Assembly: GCA_041689995.1 (NCBI GenBank)
Contig: JBDNFD010000077.1
Location: 27,930-91,929 of the forward strand
DNA: 64,000 nucleotides
DNA from: DASSWG01 sp041689995
Lineage (GTDB): Bacteria; Bacteroidota; Bacteroidia; Flavobacteriales; Flavobacteriaceae
Reading direction: 5' to 3'
Below the pieces are notes generated by a model, which saw only the letters and a list, made by a program, of their open reading frames with translations, ran no database searches and had not been told where the DNA came from. Of the stretch, positions 35,958 through 45,705 are shown piece by piece. Position numbers and translations under genes: made by a program. Position 1 is the stretch's first letter, and the number at the start of each line of letters is the position of its first letter.

Positions 35958-38489
35958 ATGGCCGAAGGAGAAAAGTTAATTCCTATCAATATTGAAGATG
36001 AAATGAAGACCGCGTATATCGATTATTCGATGTCGGTCATTGTGTCACGTGCACTTCCCGATGTTCGTGATGGTTTGAAGCCCGTTCATAGGAGGGTTTT
36101 GTTTGGCATGCATGAGTTGGGGGTGACCTCCTCGAAATCCCATAAAAAATCGGCGAGGATAGTTGGGGAAGTATTAGGAAAATATCACCCGCACGGCGAT
36201 ACTTCGGTATATGACACCATGGTTCGAATGGCTCAGGAGTGGAGCCTTCGGTATATGCTGATCGATGGGCAGGGTAACTTCGGTTCGGTGGATGGCGACA
36301 GACCGGCTGCCATGCGATATACTGAGGCTAGAATGCGCAAGATCAGTGAGGATATGTTGGCTGATATCGACAAGGAAACCGTGGATCACCAACTGAATTT
36401 TGATGATAGTTTGAAAGAACCCACCGTCCTGCCTTCCCGTATTCCCAATTTGTTGGTGAACGGGGCAAGCGGGATCGCAGTTGGAATGGCCACCAATATG
36501 CCTCCACATAATTTAACGGAAGTGGTGGATGGAATAATTGCCTATATTGAAAATAATGATATTGAAATAGACGAACTGATTACGCATATCAAAGCCCCGG
36601 ACTTTCCTACCGGTGGAATTATTTACGGATATGAAGGCGTAAAAGAAGCATTCAAAACGGGGCGGGGACGCGTTGTGATGCGGGCAAAAACAACCATGGA
36701 AACTGTCGATGGCAAAGAATGCATCATCGTTTCCGAAATTCCTTATCAAGTCAACAAGGCGGATATGATCAAGAAAACCGCCGATCTTGTGAATGATAAA
36801 AAAATAGAAGGTATTTCATTGATTCGCGATGAATCGGATCGAAAGGGAATGCGGATCGTATATATCCTTAAGCGCGATGCAGTTCCGAATGTTGTGTTGA
36901 ACACCTTGTTCAAGCATACAGCACTGCAATCTTCTTTCAGTGTGAATAACATTGCCTTGGTTAAAGGAAGGCCGCAAATGCTGAACTTAAAGGATTTGAT
37001 TCGACATTTCGTGGACCACCGCCATGAAGTTGTGGTTCGTCGGACAAGATATGAATTGCGCAAAGCCGAAGAACGGGCACATATTTTGGAAGGCTTAATC
37101 ATTGCTTCCGATAATATTGATGAAGTAATTGCCTTGATCCGTGCTTCGAATAATGCCGATGAAGCGCGTTCAAAATTAATAGAACGCTTTTCGCTTTCCG
37201 AACTTCAAGCCAAGGCAATTGTAGAAATGCGCTTGCGACAACTTACCGGTCTGGAACAAGACAAATTGCGAACAGAATATGAAGATTTGATGAAAACCAT
37301 CGAAGATTTAAAAGAAATTTTGGCCAGCGGTGAACGTAGGATGCAAATCATTAAAGATGAACTGCTCGAGGTAAAGGAAAAATATGGCGATGAACGTCGT
37401 TCAGAAATCGAATATGCAGGCGGTGATTTTAGTATGGAAGACATGATCCCCGATGAAAAGATGGTTCTTACCATTTCACATGCCGGATATATCAAACGAA
37501 CATCACTTTCCGAATACAAAAAACAAAATAGGGGTGGGGTCGGTCAAAAATCTTCCACCACCAGAAATGAAGATTTCTTGGAATACTTGTTCATCGGAAC
37601 CAATCACCAGTATATGCTGTTTTTTACCCAAATGGGAAAATGTTACTGGATGCGGGTATTTGAAATTCCAGAAGGAAGCAAAACCTCCAAAGGAAGGGCT
37701 ATTCAGAACTTAATGAATATTGATCCGGACGATAAAGTAAATGCTTTTATCTGTACACAAGATTTAAAAGACAGTGAATATATCAATAGTCATTATGTGA
37801 TTATGGCCACCAAAAAAGGACAAGTGAAAAAAACCTCTTTGGAACAATATTCACGTCCTAGAACAAATGGAATCAACGCAATTACAATTCGGGAAGGCGA
37901 TGAGTTGCTTTCGGCAAAACTGACCACTGGCGATAGTCAAGTAATGATGGCCCTCAGAAGCGGAAAAGCGATTCGATTTGAAGAGAGTAAAACCCGACCG
38001 ATGGGCCGAAATGCTTCCGGCGTGCGGGGAATCCGTTTGGCCAACGAAAATGATGAGGTCATTGGAATGGTTGCAGTGAACGATATGGAAACCAATATTT
38101 TAGTGGTTTCAGAAAATGGATATGGAAAACGCTCAAGTTTGGATGATTATAGAATCACAAACCGCGGCGGAAAAGGGGTGAAAACTATTTCCATAACCGA
38201 GAAAACTGGTAAACTTGTTTCTATCCTTAACGTTTCCAATGAAGATGATTTAATGATCATCAACCGTTCTGGGATTGCCATTCGTATGGCTGTGAAAAAT
38301 CTAAGAATTATGGGGCGCGCCACACAAGGGGTAAAACTCATAAACCTTCGCGAAAGTGACGCGATTGCTGCGGTTGCCAAAGTAATGCCGGACGAAGATG
38401 AAGTGGAAGATATTGTGGACTTGACTGAAGAAGGGGACGAAATTCAAGATGGCACGAATATTGGAAATATCGAAGAAGAAGAAGAATAA
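35958..38489 (+). CDS. gyrA: DNA gyrase subunit A
   Basis: The DNA-cleaving subunit of gyrase, which introduces negative supercoils. The 843-residue protein has the winged-helix region with [10 protein letters not shown] and the catalytic Tyr121 in AAMRYTEAR. The coiled-coil tower follows, and the C-terminal beta-pinwheel contains the GyrA box ([11 protein letters not shown]). The tail is strongly acidic. At the position equivalent to E. coli Ser83 this protein has Thr82, which occurs naturally in flavobacteria and bears on quinolone response. It is 16 bases upstream of the TPR gene. Confidence 0.97.
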   Translation: MAEGEKLIPINIEDEMKTAYIDYSMSVIVSRALPDVRDGLKPVHRRVLFGMHELGVTSSKSHKKSARIVGEVLGKYHPHGDTSVYDTMVRMAQEWSLRYMLIDGQGNFGSVDGDRPAAMRYTEARMRKISEDMLADIDKETVDHQLNFDDSLKEPTVLPSRIPNLLVNGASGIAVGMATNMPPHNLTEVVDGIIAYIENNDIEIDELITHIKAPDFPTGGIIYGYEGVKEAFKTGRGRVVMRAKTTMETVDGKECIIVSEIPYQVNKADMIKKTADLVNDKKIEGISLIRDESDRKGMRIVYILKRDAVPNVVLNTLFKHTALQSSFSVNNIALVKGRPQMLNLKDLIRHFVDHRHEVVVRRTRYELRKAEERAHILEGLIIASDNIDEVIALIRASNNADEARSKLIERFSLSELQAKAIVEMRLRQLTGLEQDKLRTEYEDLMKTIEDLKEILASGERRMQIIKDELLEVKEKYGDERRSEIEYAGGDFSMEDMIPDEKMVLTISHAGYIKRTSLSEYKKQNRGGVGQKSSTTRNEDFLEYLFIGTNHQYMLFFTQMGKCYWMRVFEIPEGSKTSKGRAIQNLMNIDPDDKVNAFICTQDLKDSEYINSHYVIMATKKGQVKKTSLEQYSRPRTNGINAITIREGDELLSAKLTTGDSQVMMALRSGKAIRFEESKTRPMGRNASGVRGIRLANENDEVIGMVAVNDMETNILVVSENGYGKRSSLDDYRITNRGGKGVKTISITEKTGKLVSILNVSNEDDLMIINRSGIAIRMAVKNLRIMGRATQGVKLINLRESDAIAAVAKVMPDEDEVEDIVDLTEEGDEIQDGTNIGNIEEEEE

Positions 38490-38505
38490 ACCAAAAAACA
38501 ACAAA

Positions 38506-39780
38506 ATGAAAACACGATTCTTACTTATTGCCCTTTCTTTGGTGACCGCGGTTTCTTTTGCACAAAAAAAGGAAATTAGAAATGCGGGAAAGGCCATTGA
38601 AGAAGGCGATTATTCCGAAGCTATTTCATTACTGAAACAAGCAGAGCCGCAAATTGCAGGCGAAAAAGATAATGTTAAAGCAGATTATTACTTCGCCAAA
38701 GGTCAAGCTTATTTGGGTGCCGAAGATGGCGAAAATACTTCCATGGAAGATTTACTGATTGCTGTGAAAGCATTTCAAAAAGCAAAGGATATGGGAAATA
38801 CTTCCGCCGATTCCGGAATTTTGGCGGTTCGCAATGCGTTGGTCAATTCAGCAATTGCCGATCACAACAATGAAAAGTACACCGAAGCCGCCGACAAGCT
38901 TTACAAAAGCTATGAACTGGGCGGAAAAAAAGATACTTTATATCTTTATTACGCAGCTTCATATCTTTATTACGCAGCTTCCAATGAAGTAACCGCAAAA
39001 GATTATGACAAGGCTTTGAAGTATTATATGGAGCTGATGGACTTGGGCTATGATGGTGCGGAAACAACTTATACCGCCTTGGATAAAGAAACAGGCGAAG
39101 TACGAAACTTTAATTCACCTAAAGAGCGGGATTTATTCGTGAAAAGTGGGGAATATATTAAACCCGAAACAAAACTGGGTCCATCTAAAAGAGGCGAAAT
39201 AGCAAGAAATGTTGCATTGATTTATGTGCAACAAGATAAGCCAGATATGGCAATTCAAGCCATGAAAGAGGCGAAAGCGGCAAACCCCGATGATTTAGGG
39301 TTGAGGCAGGTTGAAGCCAATATGTATTACAAAATGGGGGAAATTGACACCTACAATAAATTGATGAAGGAAATCGTAAAAGAAGATCCCGAAAATCCTG
39401 TTATGTACTACAATCTAGCGATTACTTCATCACAAATGGGCGATGATGAAGGAGCTATTGGTTATTACAAAAAGGCGATCAAATACGACCTCGAAATGGA
39501 AAATGCTTATTTGAATCTCGCCGCCACTATCTTAAAAGAGGAAAATGGAATGGTGGAGGCCATGAACGAAGCCTTGGAAAAAAGGAACAATAAAGAATAT
39601 GATCGCATCGCCAATGAGCGAAAAGAATTATATGCTGAGGTCTTGCCTTATTTGGAAAAAGCATATCAAATTAATCAGGAAAATGAGAATACTATTCGAA
39701 CCTTAATGAATATCTATTACATCATGGAGAGTCCGAAAGCAGATAAAATGCATGCTAAATTGAATGCTTTGAAACAATAA
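38506..39780 (+). CDS. secreted tetratricopeptide-repeat protein
   Basis: A 424-residue exported protein. The signal peptide is MKTRFLLIALSLVTAVSFAQ. Several TPR units follow, most clearly AIEEGDYSEAISLLKQAEP, GQAYLGAED, and the C-terminal pairs around MYYNLAITSSQMGDDEGAI. It probably acts as a periplasmic scaffold; partners are unknown. An in-frame ATG at 38449 lies inside gyrA and is rejected, since the signal peptide begins at 38506. It carries an in-frame 21-base tandem duplication. Co-transcribed with gyrA. Confidence 0.85.
   Translation: MKTRFLLIALSLVTAVSFAQKKEIRNAGKAIEEGDYSEAISLLKQAEPQIAGEKDNVKADYYFAKGQAYLGAEDGENTSMEDLLIAVKAFQKAKDMGNTSADSGILAVRNALVNSAIADHNNEKYTEAADKLYKSYELGGKKDTLYLYYAASYLYYAASNEVTAKDYDKALKYYMELMDLGYDGAETTYTALDKETGEVRNFNSPKERDLFVKSGEYIKPETKLGPSKRGEIARNVALIYVQQDKPDMAIQAMKEAKAANPDDLGLRQVEANMYYKMGEIDTYNKLMKEIVKEDPENPVMYYNLAITSSQMGDDEGAIGYYKKAIKYDLEMENAYLNLAATILKEENGMVEAMNEALEKRNNKEYDRIANERKELYAEVLPYLEKAYQINQENENTIRTLMNIYYIMESPKADKMHAKLNALKQ
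38941..38982 (+). repeat. 21-base in-frame tandem duplication
   Basis: Two adjacent copies, 20 of 21 bases identical, encode YLYYAAS twice within the TPR protein. It keeps the frame and looks like recent replication slippage. Confidence 0.9.
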
Positions 39781-39801
39781 AATCCTCACAGAATTAAATT
39801 C

Positions 39802-39834
39802 AAAAAAAATGCGCTCTAAGAGCGCATTTTTTTA
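39802..39834. terminator. bidirectional terminator between TPR gene and NlpC/P60 gene
   Basis: Stem ATGCGCTC (39809-39816) with GAGCGCAT (39820-39827), loop TAA, flanked by an A run on one side and T7 on the other. It can stop both convergent transcripts. Confidence 0.88.
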
Positions 39835-40581
39835 TATAATTTTTTTGATAACTCGCAACTTATGGGAATACCGATTGGTATCACTACTGAAAATCCCGTG
39901 ATGATCGAGCCGGTCCATTCGTACTTTTCCGTGTGCATGAATGATATAATTATTTTTTAAAATAATACCCACATGAATAATTTCCCCCTCCGGATTATCG
40001 AAAAAAGCAAGATCTCCGGGTTCACTTTCTTCTATAAAACTTAAAGTTTCACCTTGGGTAGCTTGTTGCGAGGCGTCACGAAATAGCTGGTGCCCGTTCA
40101 GTTTGAACACCATTTGTACCAGTCCGCTGCAATCTATGCCAAAAGGCGTTCTGCCTCCCCATAAATATGGGGCGTTCAAATACAAAAATGCGGTTTCCGC
40201 CAGATTTGTTTTTTCTTTGATGCCCGTTGTTCGATTTCCTTCAAACCGGTGGTCAAAAAAACTTATTCCAGTAATATCGGAACCAATGGGGATGGGGACC
40301 AAGTTGTTGCTCGGTGCTGTGGCAAATTCCATTAGATCCGAAACAAAACTGTGATCCGAGGAGTTCAGGTTCGAGAATTTTTCTTCGGTCAGTGGGGCAT
40401 ATTGTTTCGCATCGAGCCAACCTTCATATCCATCAAATGCCATACGGATAAGGCACCAATTTTTACTTTTTTCCAAGCATTCAAAATGTTCCCCAAACAG
40501 CAGTTGGGAAACCATCTCACTTTTGTGGGAAGGTTCGGCCCGAAGGGGAACGATACTAAGGTTGCAAATTCCGTAGGTCAT
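39832..40581 (-). CDS. C40 NlpC/P60 peptidase with SH3 domains
   Basis: A 249-residue cell-wall peptidase that probably cuts gamma-D-Glu/diamino acid bonds of peptidoglycan peptides. The N-terminal SH3-like part (about 1-120) has VPLRAEPSHKSEMVSQLLFGE. The C40 domain has catalytic Cys in FGIDCSGLVQ, His in IIHVGIIL and a third residue in IIHAHGK. No obvious signal peptide is seen, so action on recycled fragments in the cytoplasm is likely. An ATG at 40599 adds six residues; MTYGICNLS is preferred. It follows the thiolase by 20 bases. Confidence 0.85.
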   Translation of the reverse strand: MTYGICNLSIVPLRAEPSHKSEMVSQLLFGEHFECLEKSKNWCLIRMAFDGYEGWLDAKQYAPLTEEKFSNLNSSDHSFVSDLMEFATAPSNNLVPIPIGSDITGISFFDHRFEGNRTTGIKEKTNLAETAFLYLNAPYLWGGRTPFGIDCSGLVQMVFKLNGHQLFRDASQQATQGETLSFIEESEPGDLAFFDNPEGEIIHVGIILKNNYIIHAHGKVRMDRLDHHGIFSSDTNRYSHKLRVIKKII

Positions 40582-40601
40582 TGGGTGGGAAGCGTTCAAT
40601 A

Positions 40602-41783
40602 TTAACCGCGTTCAATGACCATTGCCGAAGCGCCGCCGCCGCCGTTACAAATTGCAGCAGCCCCGATTTTTGCATCGTTTTGTTCCAAAATGTTGATAAG
40701 CGTGATAATGATCCGCACGCCCGAACATCCCAATGGATGACCCAAGGAAACCGCGCCACCATTCACATTTACGTTTTCATCAGTCAGTCCAAGAATTTTC
40801 ATGTTGGCCAAACCGACCACAGAAAAAGCCTCATTGAATTCGAAATAATCCACTTCTTTCAAATCGATATTTGCTTTTGCCAAGGCTTTAGGCATTGCTT
40901 TTGCCGGAGCTGTTGTGAACCATTCCGGTTCCTGCGCGGCATCAGCGAAACCTCTGATCGTCGCCAATGGTTTTAATCCCATTTCTTCCGCCTTTTCCCG
41001 TCGCATCAAAATCACCGCTCCAGCGCCATCGTTGATCGTTGAAGCATTTGCCGCGGTTACGGTGCCTTCTTTTGTGAATGCAGGCCGCAACGATGGGATT
41101 TTATCCATTTTCACATTTTTATATTCTTCATCTTCGGAAACCACCACCGGCTCCCCACGTCGTTGCGGCACTTCAACGGGAATAACTTCATTCTTGAATT
41201 TTCCTTCTTCCCAAGCTTTTTTGGATCGTTCGTATGATTTAATAGCGAAAGCATCTTGATCTTCGCGTGAAAATTTATTTTCTGTGGCGCACATATCGGC
41301 ACAATTTCCCATTGCCTCTTGGCTGTATGCATCAAACAAACCATCTTTTTGCATTCCGTCTATCATGGTTTCTGGACCGAATTTTTTTCCCGTTCGAAGA
41401 TGCACATAGTGCGGAATCAAACTCATGTTTTCCATTCCTCCAGCGACTACAATCTCTGCATCTCCGGCCATTATTGCCTGTGCACCAAGCATAACGGCTT
41501 TCATTCCGCTCGCACATACTTTATTCACTGTCGTGCACGAAACATTATTTGGAATTCCGGCTCCCAAAGCAGCTTGTCGGGCCGGAGCTTGACCGGTTCC
41601 GGCTTGCACAACATTTCCCATAAAAACTTCGTCCACCAAATTTGCATCTAAATTTATGGTTTCCAAAGCACCTTTAATAGCGATTGATCCCAATTTTGGG
41701 GCGGGCACAGTGGACAAACTGCCTAAGAAACTCCCGATGGGCGTTCTTTTGGCACTTACAATTACAATATCATTATTTTTCAT
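40602..41783 (-). CDS. acetyl-CoA C-acyltransferase (thiolase)
   Basis: A 393-residue thiolase II-type enzyme that condenses two acetyl-CoA or cleaves acetoacyl-CoA. The nucleophilic Cys is in NKVCASGMKAV (about residue 91). The His of GGAVSLGHPLGCSG and the second Cys in AICNGGGGAS complete the active site. Biosynthetic or degradative use cannot be told from sequence, although the sequence style fits AtoB/PhaA. Operon with the NlpC/P60 gene seems fortuitous. Confidence 0.92.
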   Translation of the reverse strand: MKNNDIVIVSAKRTPIGSFLGSLSTVPAPKLGSIAIKGALETINLDANLVDEVFMGNVVQAGTGQAPARQAALGAGIPNNVSCTTVNKVCASGMKAVMLGAQAIMAGDAEIVVAGGMENMSLIPHYVHLRTGKKFGPETMIDGMQKDGLFDAYSQEAMGNCADMCATENKFSREDQDAFAIKSYERSKKAWEEGKFKNEVIPVEVPQRRGEPVVVSEDEEYKNVKMDKIPSLRPAFTKEGTVTAANASTINDGAGAVILMRREKAEEMGLKPLATIRGFADAAQEPEWFTTAPAKAMPKALAKANIDLKEVDYFEFNEAFSVVGLANMKILGLTDENVNVNGGAVSLGHPLGCSGVRIIITLINILEQNDAKIGAAAICNGGGGASAMVIERG

Positions 41784-41871
41784 GGTTTTTTTTATTAGGT
41801 TATGGAGTTGCGAATTTAAGAATTTTCCAAAGAACCCACTAATTGATTTTACACCGCCCTGTATTTTTTAG

Positions 41872-41879
41872 TACATTTG
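41872..41879 (+). promoter_or_regulatory. -7 element TACATTTG of the PgpH-like gene
   Basis: A TAnnTTTG match 18 bases before the ATG at 41897. The nearest TTG (41843-41845) is 26 bases upstream, longer than usual. The box supports the start at 41897 over the in-frame ATG at 41843. Confidence 0.45.
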
Positions 41880-41896
41880 ACCGGGAACCAAATCAC

Positions 41897-43954
41897 ATGA
41901 AGAACTTCACCAACAGTTTATATAAAAACCAGGCCCTTATATATAAGGTGTTCCTGCTTGCTTTGACCACTTTTATAATTGTTTATTTATTTCCAAAAGG
42001 AAGTCAATTCAAATATGATTTCAACAAGGGAAAACCTTGGCAATATGAAAATCTCTACGCCCCTTTCGATTTTGCTTTTTTAAAAACAGATGAAGAAATA
42101 AAAGCAGAAAAGGAACAGATTTATCAGGATAATATTCCCTTTTATGAATATGATGAAAAAATTCCGATGCAAGTTGCCAAGAATTTAGAATCGGAATTAA
42201 AAATCGTTTTTTCCGACAGTATTTTAGATAAGCACAAAAGAACCTTGGTGCGTTTTTCCAACAATCTTCTGGAAGAAATTTATAAAAAAGGGGTTTTGGT
42301 GGAAGTTGAACCTTTTCAAGATAATCGGATTATTTATTTGAAAAAAGGAAACGAGGCCGAAGAAGTGGCCTATAAAAATATTTTGAAGCAAGATGGACTG
42401 GAAGAATTTGTGAATGAAAAAATAAATTCAGCAAGCCTGGAAGAATTCCGTCCCGATCTGTTGGAGGTCTTTTTTAATTTAGTGAAACCAAACGTTACGG
42501 CCAACAAAGAGCTTACCCAAACCGCACTCCAGGCAAAATTGAATGCAATTTCCTATACACGTGGAAGCATTTCGCAAGGAAGTCGAATCATTGCCAGGGG
42601 AGAAGTGGTCGATGCGAACAAATTTAAAATATTGGATTCCCTCAAATCCGAATATGAAGCTAAAGATTGGACACGTACAAGTTATTTTTTGGTACTTTTT
42701 GGTTACAGTTTATTGGTTTGCTTGGCGCTGACCATGCTGCTGTTGTTCATACATAAATACCGGTTGGATATTTTTGAAAACAACACGAAAGTTACTTTCA
42801 TTTTTTTCAATATTGTTTTGATGGTGTTGTTGACCGTTTTAATCATGCGCATCGATATTGGATATATTTATGTGGTTCCGCTTTGTATGCTTCCACTCAC
42901 TTTAAAAGCCTTCTTCGATACCCGACTGGGCTTGTTCACGCACGTTATAACCGTAGTGATTTTAGGTTTTATTGTGCCGAACAGTTACGAATATATGTTT
43001 TTGCAGATCATTGCGGGAATTGTGACTATTTTAACCGTTTCCGAGCTCTACAAACGTGCTAATCTGTTCATTTCGGTAGGCCAAATAACCGCAGTTTATA
43101 TTTTGGCTTATTTCGCTTTCACCATTATTCAGGAAGGCGATTTGAGAGAAATTGAATACAAAACTTTCATGATGTTCCTCCTTGGAGGCGTTGCCACTTT
43201 GTTTGCCCAACCGCTGATTTATGCATACGAGAAATTGTTTGGCTTGATTTCCGATATGTCCTTGCTGGAATTGTCGGACACAAATTCCAAACTTTTAAAA
43301 GAACTTTCCAACAAAGCGCCAGGGACTTTTCATCATTCCTTGAATGTTGCAAATCTTGCTGAAGCCGCCGCAAATGAAATTGGTGCGAACGCCATGTTGA
43401 TACGGGCTGGAGCTTTGTACCACGATATTGGAAAAATGGAAAACCCCACGTTTTTTACCGAAAATCAATCGACTTCGGTAACGCCCCACGATGAAATCGA
43501 TCCTCGTGAAAGCGCTAAAATAATTATGGGCCATGTGCTCAAAGGAATCGAAATTGCCAAGAAAAACAATCTTCCCGACAGGTTAATCGATTTTATTCGC
43601 ACGCATCACGGCACCACCACGGTTTATTATTTCTACAAGAAAGAAAAGGAATTGGCCGAAGCGCAAGGAAAAGAAGTGGATGTGAAAGATTTCACTTATC
43701 CTGGTCCCATTCCGTTCAGCAAAGAAACCGCTATTCTGATGATGAGCGATAGTGTGGAAGCTGCAAGCAAAAGTTTAAAAGAGCCAACTTCGTACCTTAT
43801 CGATTCGTTTGTTGAAAAAATCATCAATAAACAGATGGAGGAAGGACAATTTTTAAATGCGGATATTACCTTCAAGGATATTCAAATCATTAAAAAAGTT
43901 TTAAAAAGAAAGCTGAACAATATTTATCATTTGCGGGTGGAATATCCTGAGTAG
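41897..43954 (+). CDS. PgpH-type membrane HD phosphohydrolase
   Basis: A 685-residue protein with the layout of c-di-AMP phosphodiesterase PgpH. One N-terminal membrane helix precedes a periplasmic 7TMR-HDED domain (about 45-260), then about seven membrane helices (265-465), then a cytoplasmic HD domain. The HD ligands are visible: HHSLN, LYHDIGK (His-Asp), a later His in HVLKG and RTHHGTT, and Asp in MMSDSVEAA. It hydrolyses c-di-AMP in Gram-positives; the role in Bacteroidota is inferred. Start chosen at MKNFTNS. Confidence 0.9.
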   Translation: MKNFTNSLYKNQALIYKVFLLALTTFIIVYLFPKGSQFKYDFNKGKPWQYENLYAPFDFAFLKTDEEIKAEKEQIYQDNIPFYEYDEKIPMQVAKNLESELKIVFSDSILDKHKRTLVRFSNNLLEEIYKKGVLVEVEPFQDNRIIYLKKGNEAEEVAYKNILKQDGLEEFVNEKINSASLEEFRPDLLEVFFNLVKPNVTANKELTQTALQAKLNAISYTRGSISQGSRIIARGEVVDANKFKILDSLKSEYEAKDWTRTSYFLVLFGYSLLVCLALTMLLLFIHKYRLDIFENNTKVTFIFFNIVLMVLLTVLIMRIDIGYIYVVPLCMLPLTLKAFFDTRLGLFTHVITVVILGFIVPNSYEYMFLQIIAGIVTILTVSELYKRANLFISVGQITAVYILAYFAFTIIQEGDLREIEYKTFMMFLLGGVATLFAQPLIYAYEKLFGLISDMSLLELSDTNSKLLKELSNKAPGTFHHSLNVANLAEAAANEIGANAMLIRAGALYHDIGKMENPTFFTENQSTSVTPHDEIDPRESAKIIMGHVLKGIEIAKKNNLPDRLIDFIRTHHGTTTVYYFYKKEKELAEAQGKEVDVKDFTYPGPIPFSKETAILMMSDSVEAASKSLKEPTSYLIDSFVEKIINKQMEEGQFLNADITFKDIQIIKKVLKRKLNNIYHLRVEYPE

Positions 43955-43968
43955 TATTCAGTATTCAG

Positions 43969-43984
43969 TCCCGAGCGCTCGGGA
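43969..43984. repeat. 16-base perfect palindrome
   Basis: TCCCGAGCGCTCGGGA, preceded by a short direct repeat (GTATTCA twice at 43954-43967). No T tract follows. Palindromes of this CCCGA...TCGGG kind are, from memory, scattered between flavobacterial genes, so it may be a REP-like element. Confidence 0.5.
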
Positions 43985-44030
43985 TCAGTGGCAGTTGTAA
44001 TGATGGTTTTAAATTTTAAAAAAATAGGTT

Positions 44031-44900
44031 ATGAAATTCGGAAAAGTTGAAGATCCGGGTGAAGTTGATTTTTCGTTGCCCAAGGACCATCCACAAACAG
44101 AAAAGGTTTTAGCGCAATTTTCGTCCAATTCCTTCGAAAATGTGTCGATAGGTTGTGCAAAATGGAATAAGACCGACTTGAAGAACTTTTATCCCCGTGG
44201 AACCAAAAATGAATTGGAATATTATTCGTCACAGTTCAATTCCGTCGAGCTCAATGCATCTTTTTATCGAATTTTCCCAGCGGAACAATTTCAAACTTGG
44301 CACGATAAAGTCGGTCCCGATTTCAGGTTTTTTCCAAAAGTTCCAAGGCTGATCAGTCATATGAAGCGGCTCAATGGAACTGAAGAATTGGTTAATGATT
44401 TCACCGAAACACTCCGTCCTTTGAAGGATAAATTAGGAATGGTTTTCTTGCAAATGCCCGAAAATTTTATGCCAAAATTTATCGATCGACTCCCAGCTTT
44501 TTTTGAATCTTGGCCCGAAGAAATACCGTTGGCGTTGGAACTTCGGCATTTCGATTGGCACAATGATGAAAGCGTTGCCAACGAACTGAATTCCATTTTG
44601 ATGCAATATAATATCAGCAGCGTCCTTACCGATACTGCTGGAAGAAGGGATTTGATGCACATGCGTTTGACCACGCCCACCGCTTTTATTCGTTATAACG
44701 GTGCCAATCATCCCACGGATTATTCCCGCTTGGACGATTGGTTAGACCGGCTTAAAATTTGGAATGAAGAAGGACTTAAAAATTGTTATTTCTTTGTGCA
44801 TCAGAATATTGAAAACGCTTCCCCTTTGCTGTCAGCTTATTTTATCGAGAAATTCAATAACCAGTTCAATACGAATATTCATATTCCAAAAACCTTGTAA
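44031..44900 (+). CDS. DUF72 domain protein
   Basis: A 289-residue cytoplasmic protein of the widespread YecE/DUF72 family, TIM-barrel fold, function not established. Conserved features seen are IGCAKWNK and FYPRGTKNELEYYSSQFNSVE near the N-terminus, FKVPR-like FFPKVPRLISH, and LALELRHFDW. The C-terminus has AFIRYNGANHP. It precedes the thioesterase by 26 bases and probably shares its transcript. Confidence 0.88.
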   Translation: MKFGKVEDPGEVDFSLPKDHPQTEKVLAQFSSNSFENVSIGCAKWNKTDLKNFYPRGTKNELEYYSSQFNSVELNASFYRIFPAEQFQTWHDKVGPDFRFFPKVPRLISHMKRLNGTEELVNDFTETLRPLKDKLGMVFLQMPENFMPKFIDRLPAFFESWPEEIPLALELRHFDWHNDESVANELNSILMQYNISSVLTDTAGRRDLMHMRLTTPTAFIRYNGANHPTDYSRLDDWLDRLKIWNEEGLKNCYFFVHQNIENASPLLSAYFIEKFNNQFNTNIHIPKTL

Positions 44901-44926
44901 ATTCAATTCAAAAAAATAACAAAAGC

Positions 44927-45322
44927 ATGCGATTTCACACCCGAAAATGGATAAAACCCGGCGACTTGAACCCGAACGGAACTTTGTTCGGTGGACGATT
45001 GTTGGAATGGATCGACGAAGAAGCGGCCTTATATGCAATTATTCAACTTGAAAATCCAAAAACCGTTACCAAATTCATGAGTGAAATAGATTTCAAAAGT
45101 TCCGCCAAACAAGGCGATATCATTGAAATCGGATTAATGCCGGTTAAATTTGGCCGCGCCTCACTTACATTGCAATGTGAAGTACGGAACAAAATGACAC
45201 GCGAAAAAATAATCACCATCGAAAGTATTGTAATGGTAAGTTTGGATGAAGCCGGAAAGCCAAAACCACATGGAAAAACCCAAGTGGAATACGTTACCGA
45301 TCGGTTGCCGAAAAAATCTTAG
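44927..45322 (+). CDS. hotdog-fold acyl-CoA thioesterase
   Basis: A 131-residue single hotdog domain of the YciA/BACH group, which hydrolyses acyl-CoA. The catalytic/structural segment NPNGTLFGGRLLEWIDE occupies about residues 14-30, with the Asp of the WIDE turn. ALTLQCEVR-like and VMVSLDEAGKP segments close the fold. Substrate chain length is unknown. Its 3' end overlaps the convergent DUF3817 gene by four bases. Confidence 0.88.
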   Translation: MRFHTRKWIKPGDLNPNGTLFGGRLLEWIDEEAALYAIIQLENPKTVTKFMSEIDFKSSAKQGDIIEIGLMPVKFGRASLTLQCEVRNKMTREKIITIESIVMVSLDEAGKPKPHGKTQVEYVTDRLPKKS

Positions 45323-45609
45323 GCCGGTAAAAATTTGCGCTCAACATAGAACGGACCAAAGGGAATCACTGAGCAAAAAACGGTAATGGCAAAAGTTTTC
45401 AAATCCCAATCTAGTTTTTCGTACATCCAATAAGCGCCGAAAACGTACAAAACGAAAAGAACCCCATGCACCATTCCCACTATTTCCACTATTTCTGGCA
45501 TTTCCCATACATATTTAAGCGGCATGGCGATCAATAAAAGCACCAAAAAGGAAATAGCTTCGAGTGTGCTGATGAGCTTGAAGGTTTTTACATGTGGATT
45601 TGTAGCCAT
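45319..45609 (-). CDS. DUF3817 small membrane protein
   Basis: A 96-residue inner-membrane protein with three hydrophobic helices (about 10-30, 40-60, 72-90). The segments TLEAISFLVLLLIAMPLKY and GMVHGVLFVLYV match my recollection of DUF3817, a family of unknown function often found as a single domain or fused to transporters. It is preceded by a full promoter. Confidence 0.85.
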   Translation of the reverse strand: MATNPHVKTFKLISTLEAISFLVLLLIAMPLKYVWEMPEIVEIVGMVHGVLFVLYVFGAYWMYEKLDWDLKTFAITVFCSVIPFGPFYVERKFLPA

Positions 45610-45635
45610 TTTGCGGAAATTTTTAAAAGTTTGCG

Positions 45636-45665
45636 CAAAGATAGCCCAATGTGTTAGTAAAGCAA
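45636..45665 (-). promoter_or_regulatory. promoter of the DUF3817 gene
   Basis: On the minus strand, TTG (45665-45663), 19 bases, TATCTTTG (45643-45636). The -7 box is 26 bases before the ATG. Confidence 0.6.
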
Positions 45666-45705
45666 GGAAAATTGTCGGTGTTGGATGACTGGATTAAAGA
45701 TTATT

